A stretch of 26,389 nt of DNA. It comes from Chloroflexota bacterium. Its GTDB lineage: Bacteria; Chloroflexota; Dehalococcoidia; Lucifugimonadales; Lucifugimonadaceae. Within the stretch, counting starts at the first letter, position 1. The number at the start of each line of letters is the position of its first letter. Under the pieces are notes generated by a model. It did not search any database. It saw nothing but the letters and a program-made list of their open reading frames with translations, and had not been told where the DNA came from. The translations under genes were made by a program, and so were the position numbers. Where the stretch lies: positions 21,318 through 47,706 of the forward strand of contig PAOV01000018.1 in assembly GCA_002708145.1 (NCBI GenBank). The letters run 5' to 3'. Below, in pieces: positions 8,369 to 14,343 of the stretch.

Positions 8369-9125
8369 GAATTTTCATAAAATAATCGTACATGACTATA
8401 CTTGCACTAACGGAGGCGTTTAAAGACTCTACTCTGCCAGACATAGGGATAGAAACTAGGTGATCACAATTTTTCTTAACTAGATCTGAAATCCCTTTAC
8501 CTTCAGAGCCAATAACAATTACGGATTTTAATTCAAATTTTATGTCGGCGTATATATCAGAAGATTTTCCGTCAAGGCCATAAATTGTAAAACCTCTTAA
8601 TTTAAGTTCTTTAATCGAATTATTAAGATTCGTAACCCTACAAACTTTAATATGTTCTAAGGCACCAGATGATGCTCTAATCGAGCCAGGGGAAATTGAC
8701 ACAGATCTTCTTTCTGGAATTATTATTGATTCTACAGATATAGCATCAGCAGTCCTAGATATTGCACCAAAATTTTGGGGATCTTGAATTCCATCAAGCA
8801 TAATAAATAATGAGTTTTTAGAATCAGATATATTGTCTAAAATATCATTTAATTTATGATATTTAGGATCTTCAACAACTGCAATAATTCCTTGATGCTT
8901 TTTGGTATGGCTTTGCTTATCAAGTTCATCAGATTGACAGTAAATTATTTCAATATTTTTTGTCTCAGCGGTATGAATTATTTCTTTTAAATATTTACCT
9001 TTTTCAATATTTTTATACAATAAAATTTTTTGAATTTTCCGATCTGCTCTTATACTTTCTAGTACAGATCTACGACCTTCAACTGTTTGTAAATGATTTT
9101 TTTTTGCTCTTGAAAAACGTGACAT
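8352..9125 (-). CDS. rlmB: 23S rRNA 2'-O-methyltransferase RlmB-like (SpoU/TrmH family)
   Basis: A 257-residue SPOUT methyltransferase. The N-terminal substrate-binding domain starts with VEGRRSVLE (residues 15-23). The SPOUT trefoil-knot domain has motif 1 LDGIQDPQNFGAISRTAD (about 110-127, with Asn118 and Arg124), motif 2 VIGSEGKGIS (about 204-213) and motif 3 IPMSGRVESLNASVSASI (about 226-243). RlmB methylates G2251 of the 23S rRNA peptidyl-transferase loop using S-adenosylmethionine; closely related paralogues modify other sites, so the exact target is inferred. In many bacteria rlmB sits next to cysS, but here cysS is about 13 kb away. The ATG at 9125 has no clear Shine-Dalgarno sequence. 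It heads a minus-strand transcript with the MFS gene. Confidence 0.88.
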   Translation of the reverse strand: MSRFSRAKKNHLQTVEGRRSVLESIRADRKIQKILLYKNIEKGKYLKEIIHTAETKNIEIIYCQSDELDKQSHTKKHQGIIAVVEDPKYHKLNDILDNISDSKNSLFIMLDGIQDPQNFGAISRTADAISVESIIIPERRSVSISPGSIRASSGALEHIKVCRVTNLNNSIKELKLRGFTIYGLDGKSSDIYADIKFELKSVIVIGSEGKGISDLVKKNCDHLVSIPMSGRVESLNASVSASIVMYDYFMKIHAKKH

Positions 9126-9208
9126 AATATTTATTTATTTTAAACAATATAATACTAAACTATTTAATGTATAAAAAATATAATTTTTATTATATTTAGT
9201 TAATTTAT

Positions 9209-9237
9209 TTGACAAAAAATCATAGAAGATGTAACCT
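9209..9237 (+). promoter_or_regulatory. Candidate promoter for the met leader and metY operon
   Basis: A perfect -35 hexamer TTGACA at 9209-9214 is followed after 17 bases by TAACCT (9232-9237), a weak -10 with 3 of 6 consensus bases. Transcription would start near 9244, about 33 bases before the first leader ORF and about 400 bases before metY. The -35 and spacing are good; the -10 is poor, so the call is moderate. Confidence 0.4.
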
Positions 9238-9276
9238 TGAATGTATTCTAACTTCAATATTGCTTAGATCCTAAAC

Positions 9277-9393
9277 ATGAGCTTATTGAATGTCGATGAA
9301 TCAGCGAGCTTCGGATCAAAAAGCTGCTGCTGTCACTCTCGATTAACCTGTTCTAGGTTGCCGGAAGTAACCAGCGTGCTACTTTTCCGATGA
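9277..9393 (+). CDS. Putative leader peptide 1 with Cys-Cys-Cys run (38 aa)
   Basis: An ORF from ATG 9277 to TGA 9391-9393. It begins MSLLNVDESASFG and continues with the core S-K-S-C-C-C-H-S-R-L-T-C-S-R. The three Cys codons are TGC TGC TGT at 9325-9333, with a fourth Cys at 9349-9351. The same core is repeated in leader ORF 2. Outside the identical block, Arg (CGA/CGG), Leu (TTA/CTA) and Cys (TGT/TGC) differ only silently, which favours selection on the peptide. No Shine-Dalgarno sequence precedes ATG 9277; an in-frame TTG at 9286 is an alternative start. The ORF overlaps hairpins 9302-9329, 9345-9359 and 9362-9389. The proposed role is ribosome stalling when Cys-tRNA is short, to control metY-metAA. 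This is inference; a direct role for the peptide (for example metal or thiol sensing) is possible. Confidence 0.55.
   Translation: MSLLNVDESASFGSKSCCCHSRLTCSRLPEVTSVLLFR
9319..9341 (+). repeat. Direct repeat, copy 1 (23 bases)
   Basis: This block is identical base for base to 9451-9473. It encodes K-S-C-C-C-H-S plus the first base of the following Arg codon. The two copies lie 132 bases apart, an exact multiple of three. Its first half pairs with 9302-9311 to form a hairpin (CAGC-G-AGCTT against AAGCT-GCTG) that would enclose the first Cys codon and part of the second. Confidence 0.95.
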
Positions 9394-9407
9394 TAATAAG
9401 GAAAAAT

Positions 9408-9438
9408 AAATTGAATATTATTTTACGTCAATTTTTTT
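9408..9438 (+). terminator. AT-rich terminator-like hairpin after leader ORF 1
   Basis: AAATTGA at 9408-9414 pairs perfectly with TCAATTT at 9428-9434 across a 13-base loop, and the run of seven T residues (9432-9438) overlaps the 3' arm. The stem is AT-rich and so only moderately stable. It lies 14 bases past the stop codon of leader ORF 1, in the place expected for an attenuator terminator. Confidence 0.4.
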
Positions 9439-9447
9439 CTTTGCTTT

Positions 9448-9561
9448 ATGAAAAGCTGCTGCTGTCACTCTCGGCTAAATTGCCTGAGTATAACGGCGAG
9501 TTTTTTTCTTTATGCAAAGAAAAATGTATTTCTTGAAATTAATTTAAGAAATTTTATCTAA
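9448..9561 (+). CDS. Putative leader peptide 2 with Cys-Cys-Cys run (37 aa)
   Basis: An ORF from ATG 9448 to TAA 9559-9561. The peptide begins M-K-S-C-C-C-H-S-R-L-N-C-L-S-I. The Cys codons are TGC TGC TGT at 9457-9465 and TGC at 9481-9483; the last lies inside the 5' arm of the terminator-like hairpin 9480-9499. The Cys run comes directly after the start, unlike in leader ORF 1 where 16 residues precede it. The frame reads on through the T-run (Phe-Phe-Leu) and ends beyond it, which is unusual for a classical attenuator, where the stop normally precedes the terminator. No strong Shine-Dalgarno sequence is present; the preceding bases are T-rich. Function is inferred from duplication, silent codon differences and position upstream of metY. 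Confidence 0.55.
   Translation: MKSCCCHSRLNCLSITASFFLYAKKNVFLEINLRNFI
9451..9473 (+). repeat. Direct repeat, copy 2 (23 bases)
   Basis: Identical to 9319-9341. The similarity of the two units goes beyond this block: the sequence after each copy reaches a T7-CTTT run (9432-9442 and 9501-9511) followed shortly by an ATG, indicating duplication of a whole leader unit with a later deletion or divergence between repeat and T-run in unit 2. Confidence 0.95.
9467..9507 (+). terminator. Attenuator-like terminator with competing hairpin, leader unit 2
   Basis: TTGCC (9480-9484) can pair with GGCGA (9495-9499), closely followed by seven T residues (9501-9507), giving a short intrinsic-terminator shape. 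An earlier hairpin uses the same GCC: ACTC (9467-9470) and GGC (9473-9475) pair with GCC (9482-9484) and GAGT (9486-9489). The two structures cannot form together. The T-run can itself pair with AAAGAAAAA just downstream (9516-9524), another possible switch. Stems are short, so this needs folding calculations. Confidence 0.42.
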
Positions 9562-9648
9562 TAATCTCATAATTTGTGACTAACAAAATAATTAATTTTT
9601 AAAAAAATGGGATTACAACAAACTATAACTCAATGGAAGGAAAAACTC

Positions 9649-10977
9649 ATGAGTAATTATAAATATGAAACATTACAGCTACATGCTGGACAGGAAGCAG
9701 ACCCAACAACTAACTCTAGGGCTGTCCCAATATACCAAACAACATCTTTTGTGTTCAATAGTCAGGAACATGGTTCAAATCTTTTCACTCTTAAGGAATT
9801 AGGAAATATTTACACCAGAATAATGAATCCTACAACTGATGTTTTTGAAAAAAGAGTTGCAGCATTAGAAGGTGGACTCCTTGGACTTGCAACTGCATCT
9901 GGTCAAGCAGCACAATTCACTGCAATAGCAAATATTGCACAGGCCGGCGATAATTTAGTTTCCACATCTTTTTTGTATGGTGGTACTTATAATCAATTTA
10001 AGGCACAATTCCCAAGATTAGGAATAAATGTAAAATTTGCTGATGGAGATAATATAGAAAGCTTCAAGAAATTAATCGATGAAAATACAAAAGCTTTATA
10101 TATAGAGTCCCTAGGTAATCCAAGAATAAATGTACCGGATTTTGAAGGTTTAGCAAATCTTGCACACTCTCATAATATACCACTAATAGTAGATAATACA
10201 TTAGGGGCAGCTGGAGCATTGATTAGGCCTATAGATTATGGTGCTGATGTACTTGTACACAGTGCAACTAAATGGATTGGGGGACATGGTACCAGTATCG
10301 GAGGGTTAATTATAGATGCAGGTACATTTAATTGGGGCAACGGTAAATTCCCTTTATATACCGAACCTAGTGAAGCTTATCATGGATTAGTTCATTGGGA
10401 CGTTTCTGGAACAGGAAGCGACTTATGTAATGCACTTGGAATACCTAGTGATAAAAATATTGCTTTTGGTATTAGAGCAAGATTTGAAGTTTTAAGAGAT
10501 TATGGGGCTGCTCTTAGTCCATTTAATTCATTCTTATTTATTCAAGGATTAGAAACATTATCCTATAGAGTAGAAAGACACTGTGAAAATTCATTAAAAC
10601 TTGCACAATGGTTAGAAAAAAATCCAAATGTCGACTCAGTTACGTACCTAGGACTTGAAAATAGTCCATATAAAAAGTTGGCTGATAAATATCTCGAAAG
10701 AGGGTATGGATCAATTCTTACTTTTACACTTAAAGGTGGATTTGATAGTGCAGTTACATGTATTGACAACCTAAAATTAGCAAGTAATTTAGCTAATGTA
10801 GGTGATTCAAAGACATTAGTAATTCACCCTGCATCAACTACTCATGAGCAATTATCTGCGGATGAGCAGATTTCTGCTGGAGTGGAACAATCAACAATTA
10901 GAGTCTCTGTAGGCTTAGAGCATATAGATGACATTATTGAAGATTTTGATCAGGCAATAAATAAAATTAAATTATAA
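9649..10977 (+). CDS. metY: O-acetylhomoserine sulfhydrylase (homocysteine synthase)
   Basis: A PLP-dependent Cys/Met-metabolism enzyme of 442 residues from ATG 9649, which has AAGGA at 9637-9641 at good spacing and gives the usual N-terminus MSNYKYETLQLHAGQEAD. An in-frame ATG at 9607 would add 14 residues and has no ribosome-binding site. Motifs: PIYQTTSFVF, YTRIMNPTTDVFEKRVAALE, ASGQAAQ, LGNPRINVPD, VDNTLGAAG and SATKWIGGHG, with Lys208 as the Schiff-base lysine. The insert with EAYHGLVHW and the PFNSFLFIQGLETL stretch are typical of MetY rather than MetB/MetC. It converts O-acetylhomoserine plus sulfide to homocysteine and acetate in the cytosol. metAA follows 9 bases later. Expression is likely controlled by the leader region 9209-9561. 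Confidence 0.95.
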   Translation: MSNYKYETLQLHAGQEADPTTNSRAVPIYQTTSFVFNSQEHGSNLFTLKELGNIYTRIMNPTTDVFEKRVAALEGGLLGLATASGQAAQFTAIANIAQAGDNLVSTSFLYGGTYNQFKAQFPRLGINVKFADGDNIESFKKLIDENTKALYIESLGNPRINVPDFEGLANLAHSHNIPLIVDNTLGAAGALIRPIDYGADVLVHSATKWIGGHGTSIGGLIIDAGTFNWGNGKFPLYTEPSEAYHGLVHWDVSGTGSDLCNALGIPSDKNIAFGIRARFEVLRDYGAALSPFNSFLFIQGLETLSYRVERHCENSLKLAQWLEKNPNVDSVTYLGLENSPYKKLADKYLERGYGSILTFTLKGGFDSAVTCIDNLKLASNLANVGDSKTLVIHPASTTHEQLSADEQISAGVEQSTIRVSVGLEHIDDIIEDFDQAINKIKL

Positions 10978-10986
10978 GATTAAAGA

Positions 10987-11877
10987 ATGACATTAGTTTT
11001 ACCATCAAACTATCACGCAATAAATGCATTAGAGCGAAGCTCAGTTCGATGGATACCTGTAGAAAAAGCGGAGCGGCAAGATATTAGGCCGCTCCGAATA
11101 GGCATACTAAATATTATGCCTATTGGAGAAAAATACGAATTCAATATAATTCACCCTTTAGGATTATCAGTACTACAAATTGAACCAATATGGATTAAAC
11201 TTAAATCTCATAAATATAAGACTTGGGCCCCGGGTCATTTGAATGAGTTATATAAAACATACGATGAAACTATAAAGGATAAGCCTCTAGATGGTTTAAT
11301 AGTAACGGGTGCCCCAGTTGAACACTTGAAATTTGAAGAAGTTGAATATTGGGAAGAATTTTCAGAAATTGTAAATGATTCTAGAATTAATACTCCAAGT
11401 ACACTTGGTATATGCTGGGGAGGATTTGCGCTTGGATATATATCTGGAATTAAAAAAGTAAATTTTCAAAAAAAATTATTTGGTTTATACGAACTAACTA
11501 ACTTAGATCCTGGACATGAAATCATGAATGCTCTTGACGATAAATTTTTATGTCCTCAAAGTAGATTCGCAGGAATGAATGATGAAGAATTAAATGAAGC
11601 ATCAAAAAGTAAAGATATAAATATTTTAGCTACTGGCGAGAAATCTGGACATACGATTTTTGAAACCTCTGACCATAAATTACTAATGCATATTGGGCAC
11701 CCTGAATATGCAGCCAGTAGATTTGCAGAAGAAGCAACAAGAGATTTAGATAACCCAAATGTTCCAAATGTTGAAAATTTTGATTACAATAATCCTATAA
11801 ATAAATGGAGAATGCATAGAAATATCTTTTTCCAACAATGGATTAATTTTTGTTATAAGCGTATTAGTTCGATTTGA
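10987..11877 (+). CDS. metAA: Homoserine O-acetyltransferase, MetA (HTS) family
   Basis: A protein of 296 residues with the full MetA fold: IGILNIMPIGEKYEFN, DGLIVTGAP, STLGICWGGFALGY with nucleophile Cys143, FGLYEL, CPQSRFAG and MHIGHPEYAASR with His238 and Glu240 completing the catalytic set. The acyl-CoA selectivity position after TGAP reads V-E-H-L, placing Glu112 where E. coli MetA has Gly111. A Glu there is the established mark of acetyl-CoA use, so the product should be O-acetylhomoserine. This fits the adjacent O-acetylhomoserine sulfhydrylase. The gene lies 9 bases after metY and 14 bases before the aldehyde dehydrogenase. It catalyses the first committed step of methionine synthesis in the cytosol. 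Confidence 0.93.
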   Translation: MTLVLPSNYHAINALERSSVRWIPVEKAERQDIRPLRIGILNIMPIGEKYEFNIIHPLGLSVLQIEPIWIKLKSHKYKTWAPGHLNELYKTYDETIKDKPLDGLIVTGAPVEHLKFEEVEYWEEFSEIVNDSRINTPSTLGICWGGFALGYISGIKKVNFQKKLFGLYELTNLDPGHEIMNALDDKFLCPQSRFAGMNDEELNEASKSKDINILATGEKSGHTIFETSDHKLLMHIGHPEYAASRFAEEATRDLDNPNVPNVENFDYNNPINKWRMHRNIFFQQWINFCYKRISSI

Positions 11878-11891
11878 AAGGAAATAAATAA

Positions 11892-13352
11892 ATGTCAAAA
11901 ACATTTAAGAATTATGTGAATGGAGAATGGGTAACATCAGATTCTAATGAAACTATTAGCAGTATAAATCCTGCAGATAATGATGATGTACTTGGTCTTT
12001 TTCAAGCATCAACAATTAATGATGCTGATAATGGGATAGATTCTGCTTACTCTGCAAAAAAAGAATGGTCAAATATTTCTCAAGTAGAAAGAGGTAACTA
12101 TCTGCTAAATGCTGCAAAATACTTAGAAAATAATTCTGGGAAATTTGCAGATTCAATAACTAGAGAATGCGGAAAAGCGATTTTAGAGTCTCGTGGTGAG
12201 GTTGGTAGAGCTATAGCATTATTACAATACTATGGCATTGAGGGCTCAAATCCAATTGGAGATGTTGTCCCTTCCATAAATCCAAAAATATTACTATATA
12301 CTAAAAAAATACCATTAGGAGTTGTTAGCTTAATTACCCCATGGAATTTTCCACTTGCAATACCAATATGGAAGATGGCACCAGCACTAGTTTATGGAAA
12401 TACAGTTGTTCTAAAACCAGCTTCTGCTACACCCTTAATAGCAACTTTAATCGCAGAAATGTGGGATTATGTGGGATTACCTAAAGGCGTATTTAACTTA
12501 ATAGTTGGATCAGGTAGTACAGTAGGCGAAAGATTAATTAATAATCCTAAAGTAAATGCTGTTTCTTTCACAGGTTCAACAAATACAGGTAAAGATATTG
12601 CTGTGAAATCTGCGCAAAATGGTAATAAATTTCAACTTGAAATGGGCGGTAAAAATCCTGTAATAGTCTTACCAGATGCAGACTTAAACCAAGCTGCAGA
12701 AATAACAATATCAGGAGCAATGAAGTATTCAGGACAAAAATGTACTGCAACTTCAAGAGTTATAGTCGTTGGAGATATTTTAGAAAAATTCACTGAATTA
12801 CTTGTAGAAAAAACAAAGTCTCTTATTATAGGTCCTGGTATAGATGAAAAATCTATCGTTGTTCCTGTTATAGATAAACATTCTCTAGATAATATAGAAA
12901 ATATGATAAATAAAGCAATAAAAGATGGAGCAGAAATTGTTCATGGAGGAAGTAAAATTAATGAAGGATTTTTTGATAAAGGAAATTTCATCCAGCCAAC
13001 AATTTTATCAAATGTTGAACATGATTCTTTTATAGCTTGTGAAGAAGTTTTTGGTCCAGTGTTATCTATAATTAGCGCTAAGGATTATGATGAAGCAATA
13101 GAAATTGCAAATTCTGTTCAATATGGACTTAGTGCTGCTATATTTACTAAAAGCCTTAACTTATCCATGGATTTCGCTGAAAGAATTGAAGCTGGAGTAA
13201 TAAAAATAAACGGTGAAACTGCAGGATTAGAACCACAGGTTCCATTTGGAGGTTTAAAATCAAGTTCTTCTGGAAATAGAGAGCAAGGAAAAGCTGCTAT
13301 AGAATTTTTCACTAACACAAAAACTATATATGTAGACAGAAGTGCTACATAA
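11892..13352 (+). CDS. NAD(P)-dependent aldehyde dehydrogenase
   Basis: An ALDH-superfamily enzyme of 486 residues. The active-site elements are complete: TPWNFP with Asn152, VVLKPAS with Lys175, FTGSTNTGK for the cofactor, LEMGGKNP with Glu250 as general base, SGQKCTATSR with Cys284 as nucleophile, EEVFGPVLSII and PFGGLKSSSSGNREQG. The N-terminus NYVNGEWVTS is typical. The closest functional groups by pattern are semialdehyde dehydrogenases such as those for 2-oxoglutarate semialdehyde or succinate semialdehyde, but the substrate is not fixed. AAGGAA lies at good distance before ATG 11892, and the gap to metAA is only 14 bases, so it probably belongs to the met operon. It is convergent with the next gene, 2 bases apart. 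Confidence 0.92.
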   Translation: MSKTFKNYVNGEWVTSDSNETISSINPADNDDVLGLFQASTINDADNGIDSAYSAKKEWSNISQVERGNYLLNAAKYLENNSGKFADSITRECGKAILESRGEVGRAIALLQYYGIEGSNPIGDVVPSINPKILLYTKKIPLGVVSLITPWNFPLAIPIWKMAPALVYGNTVVLKPASATPLIATLIAEMWDYVGLPKGVFNLIVGSGSTVGERLINNPKVNAVSFTGSTNTGKDIAVKSAQNGNKFQLEMGGKNPVIVLPDADLNQAAEITISGAMKYSGQKCTATSRVIVVGDILEKFTELLVEKTKSLIIGPGIDEKSIVVPVIDKHSLDNIENMINKAIKDGAEIVHGGSKINEGFFDKGNFIQPTILSNVEHDSFIACEEVFGPVLSIISAKDYDEAIEIANSVQYGLSAAIFTKSLNLSMDFAERIEAGVIKINGETAGLEPQVPFGGLKSSSSGNREQGKAAIEFFTNTKTIYVDRSAT

Positions 13353-13354
13353 TT

Positions 13355-14245
13355 TTATATAAAAGTGGGAGGCTGTGAGACAACCTCATCATAAGGATGT
13401 CTCTTGCTAATGAGATTAGAAAATTCAAATACATCTAAAGCTTTTTCATATAAATCTTTTTCAATTGCTATTTCTCCAGACCAAGTTCCTAATTTTTGAT
13501 AAAAATCTATAGCTTTAGAAATAGATTCAACATCCATATCGGGGAAATATTCTTTCTCAACATATGCTATTTCTTCTGGTTTAGCTGTATTAACCCATTT
13601 TCTTGAAGCTGTATATGCCTTAGAAAAAGCGGCAGCTTCATCAGTATTCAACCAATTATTTCTACAGACTAAACTAGAAAAAGCAACAGGACCTATAGAT
13701 TTACCAACAGAAGTTAGTATAAATCCCTTACCCTCATATTCAAGTTGCTGAGGGAAAGCACCTTGTTCATGAAAAAAATCACCTTCACCATTTTTCCATT
13801 GTCTCATCATTTGATCGCCCCCAGAAGAAAAAATATTTTTTACTTGATCAAGGTCAAAATTTTCTTTATGTGCAGCATATCTTAACATTGCTTCAGGTTG
13901 CCCCCCATGGACATACAAAAATTTTGATTTATTTAATTTTTCCCAAGAAAAATTATTATCATATTCTCTACCAAGTATAAAAAAACCATCAAATCTATTT
14001 ATTTGAGCAAAATGAGTGAATGTTAAATCTTCCCCCTTATCTAATGGTCCCCAGCTTGCAGATACAGCAGCCTGAGCGACATGCATTTTCCCTGATGCAA
14101 CTTCCATCGCACTATTCCCACCATCCTTAACAATATTGTATGTTGCTTCAATACCCTCAGAATTCAAAAAATCACCAGCTATGCAAGCGATCAGTGGACT
14201 ATAAAATGCAGAATGCCTTGAAACAATGATATCTAAATTTTTCAA
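13355..14245 (-). CDS. NMT1/THI5-like (SsuA-type) ligand-binding protein without signal peptide
   Basis: A 296-residue protein with the type II periplasmic-binding fold of the NMT1/THI5/SsuA group: an N-terminal beta strand then HSAFYSPLIACIAGDFLNSEG, GGNSAMEVASGKMHVAQAA (the usual E/D-V-x-x-G-x-x-x-x-A pattern), YVHGGQPEAMLRYAA, and WSGEIAIEKDLYEKALDVF near the end. The start codon is TTG at 14245, with AAGGA about 8 bases upstream; an in-frame TGA at 14258-14260 leaves no room for a signal peptide or lipobox. No ABC permease or ATPase gene is nearby. It may therefore be a cytosolic binding protein or an enzyme related to THI5 rather than a transporter component. I do not see the Cys-rich CCCFC motif known from yeast Thi5, so pyrimidine synthesis is not supported. 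Confidence 0.78.
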   Translation of the reverse strand: MKNLDIIVSRHSAFYSPLIACIAGDFLNSEGIEATYNIVKDGGNSAMEVASGKMHVAQAAVSASWGPLDKGEDLTFTHFAQINRFDGFFILGREYDNNFSWEKLNKSKFLYVHGGQPEAMLRYAAHKENFDLDQVKNIFSSGGDQMMRQWKNGEGDFFHEQGAFPQQLEYEGKGFILTSVGKSIGPVAFSSLVCRNNWLNTDEAAAFSKAYTASRKWVNTAKPEEIAYVEKEYFPDMDVESISKAIDFYQKLGTWSGEIAIEKDLYEKALDVFEFSNLISKRHPYDEVVSQPPTFI

Positions 14246-14343
14246 ATTCTTTTTCCTTCATTAGCTATTTATTGATTTATGTATAAAATAAATTAGAATT
14301 ATATAAATAATATATCAAATTTAAAATAAATTTTAGGTCAAAC

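Larger units (their letters stand above)
9126..9648 (+). promoter_or_regulatory. Long regulatory leader region upstream of metY (double Cys-leader attenuator candidate)
   Basis: This is the only gap longer than 300 bases. 9126-9208 is plain AT-rich sequence serving as the rlmB upstream region. From 9209 on it holds a promoter candidate, two short ORFs with triple Cys codons (9277-9393 and 9448-9561), an exact 23-base direct repeat, several hairpins and two T-runs. The part 9281-9400 is clearly richer in G+C than its surroundings, as expected for structured RNA. It does not match the SAM-I, SAM-II or T-box patterns I can recall. The last 87 bases before metY are AT-rich with no clear structure. 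The region directly precedes genes for homocysteine synthesis, so control by sulfur-amino-acid supply is the natural reading. Confidence 0.7.

Noticed and set aside
9126..9208. tRNA or small RNA gene in the AT-rich stretch upstream of rlmB
   Set aside because: No cloverleaf-compatible arms, no G+C-rich segment and no terminator were seen.
9290..9346. A short ORF reading the leader repeat in the poly-Ala frame (MSMNQRASDQKAAAVTLD)
   Set aside because: In the second copy this frame has a TGA directly before the repeat and no start codon, so it is not conserved as a coding frame; alanine also makes no sense for the met genes.
9441..9533. The poly-Leu frame through repeat copy 2 (KLLLSLS from a TTG at 9441)
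   Set aside because: Copy 1 has no start in this frame, residues after the repeat are not conserved between copies, and leucine does not fit the downstream genes.
9244..9600. SAM or other known methionine riboswitch, or T-box
   Set aside because: I looked for SAM-I (kink-turn plus GGTGCTAATTCC-like element), SAM-II and the T-box sequence on the plus strand. Only loose resemblances such as GTGCTACTTTTCC were seen, without the required pairing order. A covariance-model search (Rfam) would settle it.
13353..13400. Possible bidirectional terminator between the aldehyde dehydrogenase and THI5-like genes (TTTTATATAAAA and GAGG...CCTC pairs)
   Set aside because: The first is a short AT palindrome with no following T-run, and the second lies inside the THI5-like coding region.
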